From NCBI RefSeq assembly GCF_047663525.1, contig NC_092612.1, positions 1,211,501 to 1,275,500 of the forward strand: a stretch of DNA of 64,000 nucleotides. The letters run 5' to 3'. The translations under genes were made by a program, and so were the position numbers. Below the pieces are notes generated by a model, which was given only the letters and a program-made list of their open reading frames with translations, was not told the origin of the DNA and did not search any database. Numbering within the stretch: the stretch's first letter is position 1; each line of letters starts with the position of its first letter. This DNA comes from Anas platyrhynchos. Taxonomy: Eukaryota > Chordata > Aves > Anseriformes > Anatidae. Positions 7,792 to 20,030 of the stretch are shown here, piece after piece.

Positions 7792-9250
7792 TCAGTGCCC
7801 CAGCGCCGCGTACTCGCACTCGGGCTGCAAGAGAGAGCGAGAAGCCGCGCGCTTGGGGCTGCGCCTGCAGCTGCAGGGGATGCTTTGCCCGCGCCAAAGC
7901 CCCCGGCCGGGCTGCTTGGGAGCTCCTTCCTCCTGCCGTGCCCACAGCCTCGTGCCGGGGGCTGGGGAAGCAGCTCACCTCCGGGCCCCGTCTCAGCACC
8001 ACGCGGGCCGGCCTTCGGCGCAGCCGGGCTGCCCACCACATCAAGGCGAGGACGGCGGCGCCGGGCGGCACGAAGGCCAGCAGCCACAGGAAGCATCCTG
8101 CTGCAGGGAGGGAGGGGAGGACAAGGAGACGTTGCCGACGGGGCACGGAGCTGGCGCCGGGCGAGCGCCCAAACGCAGCCGCGGTCACACGGGGAAAGGG
8201 AGCGGTGCAGGGAGATGGGGCCAGGGCAGCGTTTGCAGCCTTTCAGCCCAGGGAGACAGGGAAAAAGGGATTTAAGGCTGGAAGAAGCGGGCTTGGAGTC
8301 CCTGCAAGCACAGACCAAGCACAGAGCAAAGCCCGCGGTGCCCAGGGGGAGGCTGCTCGAGCTCACCCGTGCCGATGGTCTCGCTGACGATCCTGCCCGT
8401 GCCGCGCTCCGTGGCCGTGCAATTCATGGCCCCGTCCCAGTGCTCGGCAGAGACCCAGGTGAGGTTCCAGGCGCCAGGGAGGTGGCACAGCAGGGGGACA
8501 AAATCCGAGGGCTCCTCTGCATCCACGGGCACCAGCATGGAGAGCTTGGGCTCGGAGGCATCTGAAAGTGAGTGGGAAAACCCAGTGTCCCCAGGGATGT
8601 CCCCAGGGATGTCCCAAGGGATGTCCCCAGCACCGCCACACGCTGCCGCTCTCACCTGTGACGAGGAGCCTGGTCCCCTTCCCAAACTGGGAGTGCGACA
8701 CGGAGGAGGTGCAGTAATAATACCCAGAGTCCTCACGCTGCACATTGCTGATATTCAAGGGGAAAATGCCCCTTGCTCTCATCATCCCTGAGTATTTCCC
8801 CTTTGGTTTCGAGGCCACCGTGCTCTCGTAAATCCATTCCAAGCTGCCATCCGGCTTCTCCCTGTACCAATTGGCATGCCATGGGCTGCCTGAGATGCTG
8901 CAGCTCAGCTTGGCTGTCGCCCCAGGGGACACCCAGAGCTGTGCCGGGCTCTCCTGGATCCACGGCTCCTTCGCAGAGGCGGCTCCTGCACAAGGGAAGC
9001 GGGTCTGAACGCGGCAGGCAGTGCCATGGGGTCACCCTCATGCTTCAGGCTGTTGGCTTCTTGCTCCAAACCGGTGTGGTTTAGGGCAGTTTGGTGCAAA
9101 ATTGGCATTCCACAGCGAGGCAGCAGCACCCTGGGGTTTACCCCAAGCAGGTTTAGCGTAGCAGAAAGCAAGGCTGGAGCATTGGTGCAGCGGGACGGGA
9201 CGGGACGTACCTGTCAGGAGGAGCAGGAGAACCCCGGGCAGGCTGCACAT
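7792..9250 (-). CDS. M chain copy 2: VJ-type receptor
   Basis: Exons 9250-9211, 8985-8656, 8561-8367, 8100-7979 and 7824-7792; 239 aa; poly(A) signal 7592-7587. It differs from copy 1 mainly in the V exon: the CDR1-like loop is SGSPWHAN, the C' strand region EWIYESTVASKP, the D/E region MMRARGIFPLNI, and the J-like strand FGKGT, which removes the N-glycosylation sequon found in FGNGT copies. It is closest to copy 8. The small Ig domain reads HLPGAWNLTW and SAEHWDG. The tail exon is unchanged. Intron 1 is short (225 nt). Confidence 0.8.
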
Positions 9251-10280
9251 CTCCGCCTGGGGCTGCCCACGCTCCTCGGTCGCCTCTCGGCTCGTGGCCT
9301 TCAGGCTGCAGCAAATCTCACGAGGCCGGGCCACGTGCACGGGGATGCGTGGAGGCACGGGTGTGCTCTGGAGAGGAGCACGACGAGCACCGGGGAGGGC
9401 GGCGAGGTGCCTCTGGTGTCTCTCGGAGCTGGAGGAGCAAAGGCTGCTCGTGGAGGCTCGGCCTCGTTGCAGCAGCTGGAGGCTGCGTGCGGAGCTGCCG
9501 GAGCCGAGGAGCGCTGCGGTCAGCCTCGCCTTGTTGATTTTGTCACCTCTCTGCTGTTTGTTCGCACGGAACCCCTGCCCCCCCACACCGCTGCCAGCAA
9601 ACCGTTGGCTCGGAAGGTTTTTGTCGCCAAAGTTGGGCGCTGGGGTAGCAAAGAGCCACGGTTGCCGAACCACAACAGGAAAGCAGGGCAGGGCTGGGGG
9701 ACCAGAGTTGCCTCTCGCCTTCGGTCCGCGGCCCTTTGAACGTCACTGGTAAGGTCACTTCGGCTGACGTGAGGATGGCTGGGGGGGCCGCGGCTGGGGG
9801 TGCAGCCACCCCCGCCCCGAGGCAGCTCCCCAGCCTCTGCGCTGCGGTTTCCCCAAAGCAAGAGCGGCGGCACGGTGCGCTGTGGTTTGGAGTGCCCAGC
9901 GCTGGGGCTGGCTTCTTCTTTCATGTCGAGAATTTGGGGGTGGGCACCTGAGGGCGTTGCAGGGCCTTTGAGGAGCCACCTGCAGCCCTGAGCATTGAAG
10001 AAATGGTTAAAAGCCAAATTTTCCTGCCGGATGTGGGTCCGTGCAGCAAGCTGACACGAGCTCTGCACCCGTCAATGCACCCCACAGCTGCCGGCAGCAG
10101 CGAGTGGGGAGGACGCATTCCCCGTGGGGACACCGCGTCCTTCGTGGGGACACCGCGTCCTCCATGGGGACACCGCGTCCTCACGGCTGGGGGACATCGC
10201 TGCCAGGACCCCACACTTCATGCATCCACAGGACCCGGTGCACTCGGCCACTCTGCAGAAGGACTGGGACGAGCACGCCG
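9251..10280. promoter_or_regulatory. Shared bidirectional 5' region, pair 2
   Basis: 1030 bp. RUNX-type AACCACA at 9668-9674, TCF/LEF-type CTTTGAA at 9734-9740 and CRE-like TGACGTGA at 9765-9772. This copy belongs to the shorter class that lacks the CTGCAATTTAATTGCAG near-palindrome. The 20-bp GTGGGGACACCGCGTCC repeat upstream of the P leader has three copies (about 10122-10181). Confidence 0.4.
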
Positions 10281-12172
10281 ATGGCACCCCTGGGTTTCTC
10301 CTGCACTAAGCCGCTGCTGGCCACGGGGCTGCTGCTGCTGTGGCTGGGTGAGCATCGGGGCAGGCGCTGGGGAGAGCGGCTCCCGGGAGATGGGAGCACA
10401 GGCTGGGCTTGGGGAGCAGGCACTGAATGAGCCCCCGGTCGGTCCCTGCAGCACCGGCAACGTTGCTGGCAGTGCACCAGCCCCAGCCCTTCCTCTTCGT
10501 GGAACCAAGCACTCCGGTGGCCATCAGCTGCGTAATGGATGAGACGCTTGATGGCCAACACAACACACTCTGGTACCGGCGTGTCCGTGGGGAGCGGCCA
10601 CGGTTCATCCTAAGCTGCAACCAGGAGGTTCAGGATGGATTTTCCTGCGAGTACACGAAGGGACGCGCTGTGCTGCACATCGCTGCTGCCCGCCCCGACA
10701 ATATCGGCCTCTACCTCTGTGCCTGCATCTCCGGATCCAAGCTGCTCTTCGGCAACGGCACCGCGCTGATCGTGGGAGGTAGGGGGGCTGCTGGGCTGGG
10801 GGGGCCGGGCGGGGGGACCCCAACATCTACCCCTGAGCCCTCTCTTGTTAGATGTGGAACCCCCCAAGTTTCCCATTGCGCAGTCTGCACCCATGTCCTT
10901 ACAGCGGATGGGACCCCCGTTTCTCCCCATTGCATGGACACCCCCCAATGCCCCTCGTGTCACTAGGAGGGGTCCCCAGGGGCACACGGGGTCCCTGCCC
11001 ACATCTCAGCCCACCGAGCCCCTGCTCTCGTCTGTGCAGACAGCTGGAGGGCCCAGAGCTGGGTGCGGGTGCTGGCGCCCCACGGCTCCCCTTCAGACCC
11101 CCCCGGCCTGGTCTGTGCCGTGGGCAACGCCAGCGGCCCCGTCCTCGTCTCCTGGCCGGGGGGGCCCCGACCCCAGCAGGTGCTGGGGCTGGGGGGCAGC
11201 ACAGAGCTGCTCATCAGCCCCGCGGGCATTGCCGGGGGCACCGGGGGGCTCTGCGAGGTGCGCTTCAATGCCTCCGGTCCCCCCGTCCGCAGGAGCGTGG
11301 AGCTGCACGGGGCCAAGGGTGAGCACGAGCCTGGGCACCGGGGTGACCAGGGGACAGGGCACATGGGGTCACCCCCCCTTCCCCAGCAGCTTCTCGGAGC
11401 TGGGGAACGTGTGGGGAAAGTGAGGCAATGTTGGGGATAATGGGGACACGTTGGGAGTGATGGTGGGATAATGGGGGGCAATGGGGAGATGTTGGGAGCG
11501 ATGGGGGGATGCTGGGTGGTGATGGGGGCATGTTGGGGATGATGGGGGGATAATGGAGTGATAGGGGGATGTTGGGGGCGATGGGGGGAAGCTGGGTGGT
11601 GATGGGGGAATAATGTGGGGCAATTGGAGGATGTTGGGGTATGGGAGAGGTCAAGGGGGGGACATGGGGGTCAGCAAATGGCTGGGAGATGCTGCTCCTC
11701 CCAGGTGCCTGCACGACACCAAGTGTGGTGGCCATGGCTGCAGCTGGGGCGCTGCTGCTGCTCGGCCTCAGCCTCGGCGTCCGCTGCCTCCTCCGCGCAA
11801 GGACGGGTAAGGAGCCGAGCAGGGGCTGGGGGTGACGGCCCCCCCTGTATCGCCATTTTTTCCCCTGCTGCCCTGCAGCCCGCTCCCCCATCCCATCCCC
11901 AATTCCCCTCCGTCCCCATGCTGGGGACACGTCTCTGTCCCCGCCAGGACTCCGGCCCAGAGCCCCGAACCCTCCTGCACCCCAGCACCAGCAGGTGAGG
12001 CCCTGTGAGCCCCGGGGGTCCCCACACGGGGCAGTGGCAATAACAGGGACAGGCCCAGCCCCATAAGTGTTGGGGGCTGGTCTTGGGGCTGCTCTGATGG
12101 CGTTGGTGCCCGCAGGGAGAGCTGACGTACGCCCAGCTCCGCTTCGCCACCCCAGCGAGGGCAGCGCCGTGA
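10281..12172 (+). CDS. P chain copy 2 (class A): VJ-C receptor with ITIM
   Basis: Exons 10281-10347, 10452-10778, 11040-11318, 11705-11806, 11948-11994 and 12116-12172; 292 aa. Exon 5 is 47 nt, so a phase-1 entry gives a proline-rich stretch (PRAPNPPAP) and a phase-0 exit straight into GELTYAQLRF and the stop at 12170. The ITIM should recruit SHP-type phosphatases if phosphorylated (family knowledge). The transmembrane segment is AMAAAGALLLLG with no Arg in its core. In the V exon the CDR1-like loop contains DETLDGQHN and the CDR3-like loop CACISGSKLLF, the same loop as copy 7. Poly(A) signal 12387-12392. The 3' UTR has four tandem copies of ccgaacctccaaggga (about 12270-12330). Confidence 0.82.
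11428..11655 (+). repeat. G-rich minisatellite in intron 3 of P copy 2
   Basis: Same ggggatgttggggg/gtgatgggggg family as in copy 1, longer here (about 230 bp). No other feature is seen. Confidence 0.8.
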
Positions 12173-12634
12173 CCCACGGGGCTGGGCCCCAAGGCCTCGG
12201 TGGCGGCGCCGTGCAGCCCCGGGAGGCTGCGGCTGCCCCGGCCGCCGGGACAGTGGGGAGGAAGGAACGGGACCGAACCTCCAAGGGACCGAACCTCCAA
12301 GGGACCGAACCTCCAAGGGACCGAACCTCCAAGGAGGGGGCTCGAAGGAGCAGTGAATGATGGGCTTGGACCTCAAATGTGGCGTTAATAAAGAGATTGA
12401 AACTAAAATGAGGAGTAAATCTTGGGGTTGAACCTCAAACATGGAAATAATGAAGAGACTAAAGCTCAAATGAGGAGTAAATCATGGGGTTGAACCTCAA
12501 ATGGGGAGGAAATGGAGACTAAACTCAAAAGTCAACGCCCCCTGCAAGAAACGCCGCTACTGCTGCCTAGGGCTGGGGGGGAAGCCCCAGGCCTGCTCCC
12601 CACGGCACCCACGGGTGCTGGCACTGGGCATTTA

Positions 12635-13013
12635 GGAGAACAGGGCGGCGCCTGCCCCTCCACTCCCCTCGCCAGCAAGCTGTAGGCCGCCATGAGGTCC
12701 CCCCTCAGCTTCCTCTTCTCCAGCCTGAACAGGCCCAGTGCCCTCAGCCGCTCCCCACACGCCTTCCCCTCTAGGCCCTTCCCCATCTTGGTCGCCCTCC
12801 TCTGGACACTCTCCAACACTTTCATGGCCTTCGTGTACTGAGGGGCCCAGAGCTGCACACAGCCATGAGAATCCTGCACTCACAGAATCACAGAATTTCT
12901 AGGTTGGAAGAGACCTCAAGGTCATCGAGTCCAACCTCTGACCTAACACTAAGAGCCCATCATCAGCCTTGAATATGGAGGCAAACAGGGCATTAAACGT
13001 TGCAGGGCACCAC
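12635..13013 (-). mobile_element. CR1 LINE fragments, spacer 2/3 (deleted form)
   Basis: The ORF2 C-terminal piece is complete as in spacer 1/2. The second CR1 piece is shortened: after aggttggaagagacctc and about 60 bp more, it jumps to gagcccatcatcagcc, removing most of its 3' region and the reverse-transcriptase part. Spacer 3/4 has the same deletion, so these two spacers share a recent ancestor. Confidence 0.85.
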
Positions 13014-13613
13014 AAGTTTTGGCCCCGTCGCTCGGTGGTTTCCCCTTGGGGTTCGTGTCCCAGCCACAGGAGCAGCAGCACGCGTGTGGAGGGGAAGGGG
13101 AGGTTGTGGTAAACCCTAAAGCCAGGGGAGCCGGGATGGCTGCCCCAGCACGGGGTCGTGTGCGTGGCCACAGACAGGGAAGGTGCTGAGAGCACGGGGA
13201 GCATCCTCGGAGCCGCTGCACGTTGTGGGGTCGTCCTTCAGGAAGCAAAATGCAGAGAGGAGGGGCTAAAACAGGGCTGTGCTTAAGGCTCGAGGTGTAA
13301 AGGGACTTTTTTTTTGCCCTGTTTAACAGCAGCTCCCCGTGGCTGTCACATGGGGTAGCACAGGGAGCAATCCCAATGAAGCCGAGACCTCGGTTGCATA
13401 TCATGAATTTTATTATGTGCATGGGATTCCTCATGGCCATCGAGCTTCCCGCAGCGCTCTCAGCGTTCCTCCTCCCCCTCTGCCATGCAGCCCAGCAGGG
13501 AAATGCAGCAGAGCGCAGGATCCCACCACTTTCCCTTTCCTCTCTTGTTCTCGCTGCTCGCAGACCGCAGGCGTGAGCGGCTTCTGGCAGGGCGGGCGCG
13601 GGGAAAGGGCTTC

Positions 13614-15467
13614 TCAGTGCCCCAGCGCCGCGTACTCGCACTCGGGCTGCAAGAGAGAGCGAGAAGCCGCGCGCTTGGGGCTGCGCCTGCAGCTGCAGGG
13701 GATGCTTTGCCCGCGCCAAAGCCCCCGGCCGGGCTGCTTGGGAGCTCCTTCCTCCTGCCGTGCCCACAGCCTCGTGCCGGGGGCTGGGGAAGCAGCTCAC
13801 CTCCGGGCCCCGTCTCAGCACCGCGCGGGCCGGCCTTCGGCGCAGCCGGGCTGCCCACCACATCAAGGCGAGGACGGCGGCGCCGGGCGGCACGAAGGCC
13901 AGCAGCCACAGGAAGCATCCTGCTGCAGGGAGGGAGGGGAGGACAAGGAGACGTTGCCGACGGGGCACGGAGCTGGCTCCAGGCTTCGGGCAAGCACCCG
14001 AGCGCAGCCACGGGGGCGGCTGGGGAAAGGGAGCGGTGCAGGGAGATGGGGCCAGGGCAGCGTTTGCAGCCTTTCAGCCCAGGGAGACGGGGAAAAAGGG
14101 ATTTAAGGCTGGAAGAAGCGGGCTTGGAGTCCCTGCAAGCACAGAGCAAAGCCCGCGGTGCCCAGGGGGAGGCTGCTCGAGCTCACCCGTGCCGATGGTC
14201 TCGCTGACGATCCTGCCCGTGCCGTGCTCCGTGGCCGTGCAATTCATGGCCCCGTCCCAGCGCTCGGCCACAACCCAGGTGAGGTTCCAGGAGCCAGGGA
14301 GGTGGCACAGCAGGGGGACAAAGTCCGTGGGCTCCTCTGCATCCACGGACACCAGGATGGAGAGCTTGGGCTCGGAGGCATCTGAAAGTGAGAGGGAAAA
14401 CCCAGTGTCCCCAGGGATGTCCCCAGGGATGTCCCCAGGGATGTCCCCAGCACCGCCACACGCTGCCACGCTCACCTGTGACGAGGAGCCTGCTCCCGTT
14501 CCCAAACTGGGAGTGCAACACGGAGGAGGTGCAGTAATAATACCCAGAGTCCTCATGCTGCACATTGCTGATACTCAAGGAGAAAATACCCCATGCTCTC
14601 ACCGTCCCTGAGTATTTCCCCTTTGGGTTTGAGGCCGCTGCACTCCAGTAAATCCATTCCAAGCTGCTGTCCGGCTTCTCCCTGTACCAATTGGCACGGT
14701 CTGTGCTGCCCGAGATGCTGCAGTTCAGCTCGGCCGTCGCCCCAGGGGGCAGCCAGAGCTCTGCCGGGCTCTGCTGGATCTGCAGCTGCTCCGCAGAGGC
14801 GGCTCCTGCACAGGGAAAGCGGTTCTGAGCACAGCAGGCAGTGCCACGGGGTCACCCCTGTGCTTTTGACTCTCAGCTTCTTGCTCCAAACCAGTGGGAT
14901 TTGGGGTGGTTTCGTGCAAAATTGGCGTGCCATGGCGATTTGCCTTCGTCAGCCCCGAGGCAGAGCATCACCCCCACAAAATGCACAGCACAGAACACAG
15001 GGGAAGCAGCCAGCAGTGCCGGGGCCATGTGTGCTCAGGTGCCGACTGTTCGTCTGTGCTTCCTCCACAGCACACAAGGTTTGCAGGCGAAAAAAGTCAG
15101 GGCTGGATCAGCGCCCAGCACAGAGTCTGAGAAGCCCGCTGTGTTTGGGCATGCCAAAGGTGATTCCTGCCTCTCAGAGAGGCAGCAGCACCCCGGGGTG
15201 GGTTTTCCACAGCCGCCGCGCTCAGGCTTTTGAAGAGATTGCATTGAAAATGCTTCAGGGAAACTCTTTCAGCAAACCTCTGACGAGCCTAAGCCCCGCA
15301 GCTGCCTCTCCTCCCTCTGCCCACCGGCTCAGGTTGGTCTTAAGCCACTGCGGACGATCCCAAGCGGGTTTAGCGTAGCAGAAAGCAAGGCTGGAGCATT
15401 GGTGCAGCGGGACGGGACGGGACGTACCTGTCAGGAGGAGCAGGAGAACCCCGGGCAGGCTGCACAT
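13614..15467 (-). CDS. M chain copy 3: VJ-type receptor
   Basis: Exons 15467-15428, 14805-14476, 14381-14187, 13922-13801 and 13646-13614; 239 aa; poly(A) signal 13414-13409. V exon marks: mature N-terminus with AEQLQIQQ, PPGATAELNC, KPDSSLEW, RAWGIFSLSI and a J-like FGNGS (sequon kept). The small Ig domain has LVSVDAEEPTDF and TWVVAER. Intron 1 is the long class (622 nt) and contains about 400 bp absent from copies 1, 2, 6 and 8. Confidence 0.8.
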
Positions 15468-16607
15468 CTCCGCCTGGGGCTGCCCACGCTCCTCGGTCGC
15501 CTCTCGGCTCCTGCAAAAGGCTTCGACACGGCACAAGGCGAGGGGACGGAGCTTGATGGGCTCCTGTTTGCGGACTGCAATTTAATTGCAGTTCCTCATT
15601 GCAGCGGGGGGGTCCTGCCGTGCTTTGCCTGCCTGCGCCTCACCCTGAGGAGCCCCGGGCATCATCCCCTGCAGCAAATCTCACGAGGCCGTGCCACGTG
15701 CACGGGTCTGCTCTGGAGAGGACCACGACGAGCACCAGGGAGGGCAGCGAGATGCCTCTGGGTGTCTCTCGGAGCTGGAGGAGCAAAGGCTGCTTGTGGA
15801 GGCTCGGCCTCGTTGCAGCAGCTGCAGGCTGCGTGCGGAGCTGCCGGAGCCGAGGAGCGCTGCGGTCAGCCTCGCCTTGTTGATTTTGTCACCTCTCTGC
15901 TGTTTGTTCGCACGGAACCCCTGCCCCCCCACGCCGCTGCCAGCAAACCATTGGCTCTGAAGGTTTTTGTCGCCAAAGTTGGGCGCTGGGGTAGCAAAGA
16001 GCCACGGTTGCCGAACCACAACAGGAAAGCAGGGCAGGGCTGGGGGACCAGAGTTGCCTCTCGCCTTCGGTCCGCGGCCCTTTGAACGTCACCGGTAAGG
16101 TCACTTCGGCTGACGTGAGGATGGCTGGGGGGGCCGCGCCTGGGGGTGCAGCCACCCCCGCCCCGAGGCAGCTCCCCAGCCTCTGCACTGCGGTTTCCCC
16201 AAAGCAAGAGCGGCGGCACGGTGCGCTGTGGTTTGGAGTGCCCAGCGCTGGGGCTGGCTTCTTCTTTCATGTCGAGAATTTGGGGGTGGGCACCTGAGGG
16301 CGTCTTGGGGCCCTCAAGGGGCCACCTGTGGGCCTGAGCGTTGCAGAAATGGTTAAAAGCCAGATTTTTCTCCCGGATGTGGGTCCGTGTCAGCAAGCTG
16401 ACAAGAGCTCTGCACCCGGCGATGCACCCCACAGCTGCCAGCAGCGGCGCGTGGGGAGGACGCATTCCCCGTGGGGACACCGCGTCCTTCGTGGGGACAC
16501 CGCGTCCTCACGGCAGGGGGACATCGCTGCCAGGACCCCACACTTTGGGTAGCTGCAAGTCCCGGTGCGCTCGGCCACTCTGCAGAAGGGCTGGGACGAG
16601 CACGCCG
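15468..16607. promoter_or_regulatory. Shared bidirectional 5' region, pair 3
   Basis: 1140 bp. RUNX-type AACCACA 16014-16020, CTTTGAA 16080-16086 and TGACGTGA 16111-16118. The near-palindrome around CAATTTAATTGCAG is present near 15579-15595. Two copies of the 20-bp GTGGGGACACCGCGTCC repeat lie near 16469-16508. The region runs at a constant offset from pair 9 and is its closest relative. Confidence 0.4.
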
Positions 16608-18650
16608 ATGGCACCCCTGGGTTTCTCCTGCACGAAGGCGCTGCTGGCCACGGGGCTGCTGCTGCTGTGGCTGGGTGAGCATCGGGGCTGGCGCTGGGGA
16701 GAGGGGCACCTCTCGCTTTCTGAGTGCCCTCCGGGAGATGGGAGCACAGGCTGGGCTTGGACAGCAGGCAGTGGATGAGCCCCCGTTTGGTCCCTGCAGC
16801 ACCGGCAACGTTGCTGGCAGTGCACCAGCCCCAGCCCTTCCTCTTCGTGGAGCCCAGCACTCCGGTGGACATCAGCTGCATTCTGGACGAGACGCAAGAT
16901 GGCAGAGGCAACGTGTTCTGGTACCGGCGTGTCCGTGGGGAGCGGCCCCAGCTGATCCTCAGCTGCTTGCAAGTTCAGGGGGAATTTTCCTGCAAGTACA
17001 CGAAGGGACGCGCCGTGCTGCACATCGCTGCTGCAGGCAGCAACCACACCGGCCTCTACCTCTGCGCCTACCTCATCAACTCCAGGCTGAAGTTTGGCAA
17101 CGGCACCGCGCTGATCGTGGGAGGTAGAGGGGCTGCTGGCTGGGGGTGGCGGGTGGGGGGACCCCAACATCTACCCCTGAGCCCTCTCTTGTTAGATGGG
17201 AAACCCCCCAAGTCTCCCCATTGCACAGTCTGCACCCATGTCCCTACAGCAGATGGGACCCCCGTTTCTCCCCATTGCACAGAGCCCCCCCATACCCAAT
17301 GCCCCTCATGTCCCTATGCCAGGGTCCCCAGGGGCACGCGGGGTCCCTGCCCACATCGCAGCCCACCGAGCCCCTGCTCTCGTCTGTGCAGACAGCTGGA
17401 GGGCCGAGAGCTGGGTGCGGGTGCTGGCGCCCCAGGACTCCCCTTCAGACCCCCCCGGCCTGGTCTGTGCCGTGGGCAACGCCAGCAGCCCCGTCCTCGT
17501 CTCCTGGCCGGGGGGGCCCCAACCCCAGGAGGTGCTGGGGCTGTGGGGCAGCACAGAGCTGCTCATCAGCCCCGCGGGCATCGCCGGGGGCACCGGGGGG
17601 CTCTGCGAGGTGCGCTTCAATGCCTCCGGTCCCCCCGTCCGCAGGAGCGTGGAGCTGCATGGGGCCAAGGGTGAGCATGAGCCTGGGCACCGGGGTGACC
17701 AGGGGACAGGGCACATGGGGTCACCCCACCTTCCCCTTCAGCTTCTCGGAGCTGGGGAACATGTGGGGAAACTGAGGCAATGTTGGGGATAATGGGGGAT
17801 GTTGGGGGTGATGGTGGGATAATGGGGGACAACGGGGAGATGTTGGGGGCGATGGGGAAATAATGGCGTGATGGGGGGATGCAGGGGGGTGATGGGGAGA
17901 AGCTGGGTGGTGATGGGGTAATAATGGGAGGCAATGGGAGGATGTTGGGAGTGATGGGGGGATGATGGGTGGTGATGGGGGGGATAAAGGGGGGATGTTG
18001 GGATGTTGGGGGTGATGGAGGGAAGCTGGATGGTGATGGGGGAATAATGGGGGGCAATGGGAGGATGTTGGGCTATGGGAGAGATCAAGGGGGGGACATG
18101 GGTGTGAGAAGATGGCTGGGACAAGCTGTCCCCCCCAGGTGCCTGCACGACACCAAGTGCCGTGGCCATGGCCATACCCAGGGCACTGCTGCTGCTCGGC
18201 CTCATTCTCAGCGTCTGCTGCCTCCTTTGTGCATGGAGGGGTAAGGAGCCGAGCAGGGACTGGGGGTGATGGACCCCCTGCCCCCTGACATCCCCTGCTG
18301 CCCTGCACCCCATTCCCCTGTCCCATCCCCAATTCCCCTCCGTCCCCATGCTGGGGACACGTCTCTGTCCCCGCCAGGACTCCGGCCCAGAGCTCCAGAC
18401 CTTCCTGCAAGCCAAGCACCAGCAGGTGAGGCCCTGCGGCCCCCCCGGGGTCCCCATACGGGGCGGTGGCCATAGCAGGAGCACTGCCCACACGGCTTCG
18501 CATGGCCATCGGGCACCAGTGGATGGCCCAGGAGAGCCCCACTGGTGTTGGGGGCTGGTCTTGGGGCCGCTCTGATGGCGTTGGTGCCCGCAGGGAGAGC
18601 TGACGTACGCCCAGCTCTGCTTCGCCACCCCAGCGAGGGCAGCGCCGTGA
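16608..18650 (+). CDS. P chain copy 3 (class B): VJ-C receptor
   Basis: Exons 16608-16674, 16800-17123, 17392-17670, 18139-18240, 18391-18425 (alternative start 18378) and 18594-18650; 287 aa. The V exon is one codon short (324 nt). CDR1-like DETQDGRGN; CDR3-like CAYLINSRLKF; the Cys-pair loop reads ILSCLQVQGEFSCKY. The C domain is the most divergent of the set (DSWRAES, APQDSPSD, PQPQEVLGLWG). The transmembrane exon has IPRALLLL and ends LLCAWRG. The ITIM frame reads LTYAQLCF (Arg to Cys after the motif). With the 48-nt exon the alternative frame runs to 18805. Poly(A) signal 18804-18809. Confidence 0.78.
17776..18095 (+). repeat. G-rich minisatellite in intron 3 of P copy 3
   Basis: The longest copy of this repeat in the array (about 320 bp), made of gatgttggggg, gataatggggg and aagctgggtggtgatggg units. 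Confidence 0.8.
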
Positions 18651-19050
18651 CCCACGGGGCTGGGCCCCAAGGCCTCGGTGGCGGCGCCGTGCAGCCCCGG
18701 GAGGCTGCGGCTGCCCCGGCCGCCGGGACAGCGGGGACTGAAACTACAACGAGGGGGCTCGAAGGAGCAGTGAATGACGGGCTTGGACCTCAAATGTGGC
18801 GTTAATAAAGAGATTGAAACTAAAATGAGGAGTAAATCGTGGGGTTGAACCTCAAACATGGAGATAATAAAGAGATTGAAGCTCAAAGGAGGTGTAAATA
18901 ATGGGGTTGAACCTCAAATGGGGAGGAAACTGAGACTAAACTCAACACTCAACGCCCCCTGCAAGAAACGCCGCTACTGCTGCCTGGGGCTGGGGGGGAA
19001 GCCCCAGGCCTGCTCCCCACGGCACCCACGGGTGCTGGCACTGGGCATTT

Positions 19051-19430
19051 AGGAGAACAGGGCGGCGCCTGCCCCTCCACTCCCCTCGCCAGCAAGCTGT
19101 AGGCCGCCATGAGGTCCCCCCTCAGCTTCCTCTTCTCCAGCCTGAACAGGCCCAGTGCCCTCAGCCGCTCCCCACACGCCTTCCCCTCTAGGCCCTTCCC
19201 CATCTTGGTCGCCCTCCTCTGGACACTCTCCAACACTTTCATGGCCTTCGTGTACTGAGGGGCCCAGAGCTGCACACAGCGCTGAGAATCCTGCACTCAC
19301 AGAATCACAGAATTTCTAGGTTGGAAGAGACCTCAAGGTCATCGAGTCCAACCTCTGACCTAACACTAAGAGCCCATCATCAGCCTTGAATATGGAGGCA
19401 AACAGGGCATTAAACGTTGCAGGGCACCAC
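19051..19430 (-). mobile_element. CR1 LINE fragments, spacer 3/4 (deleted form)
   Basis: Carries the same internal deletion as spacer 2/3, with the junction cctaacactaagagcccatcatcagcc. The ORF2 C-terminal piece lies at 19294-19051 and ATTCTGTG octamers near 19298-19315 (minus strand). Confidence 0.85.
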
Positions 19431-20030
19431 ACGTTTTGGCCGTGTCGCTCGGTGGTTTCCTTTTGGGGCTTCGTGTCCCAGCCACAGGAGCAGCAGCACG
19501 CGTGTGGAGGGGAAGGGGAGGTTGTGGTAAACCCTAAAGCCAGGGGAGCCGGGATGCCTGCCCCAGCACGGGGTCGTGTGCGTGGCCACAGACAGGGAAG
19601 GTGCTGAGAGCACGGGGAGCATCCTCGGAGCCGGCACACGGTGCAAGGTCGCCCTTCAGGAAGCAAAATGCAGAGAGGAGGGGCTAAAACAGGGCTGTGC
19701 TTAAGGCTCAAAGTGTAAAGGGACTTTTTTTTGGCCTGTTTAACAGCAGCTCCCCGTGGCTGTCACACGGGGTAGCACAGGGAGCAATCCCAATGAAGCC
19801 GAGACCCCGGTTGCATATCATGAATTTTATTATGTGCATGGGATTCCTCATGGCCATCGAGCTTCCCGCAGCACTCTCAGCGTTCCTCCTCCCCCTCTGC
19901 CATGCAGCCCAGCAGGGAAATGCAGCAGAGCGCAGGATCCCACCACTTTCCCTTTCCTCTCTTGTTTTCGCTGCTCGCAGACCGCAGGCGTGAGCGGCTT
20001 CTGGCAGGGCGGGCGCGGGGAAAGGGCTTC

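Noticed and set aside
7516-8565. Long plus-strand frames of 250-350 codons across the M-chain 3' exons
   Set aside because: Antisense to the M TM and tail exons. Arg/Gly/Pro-rich, with no domain or splice structure.
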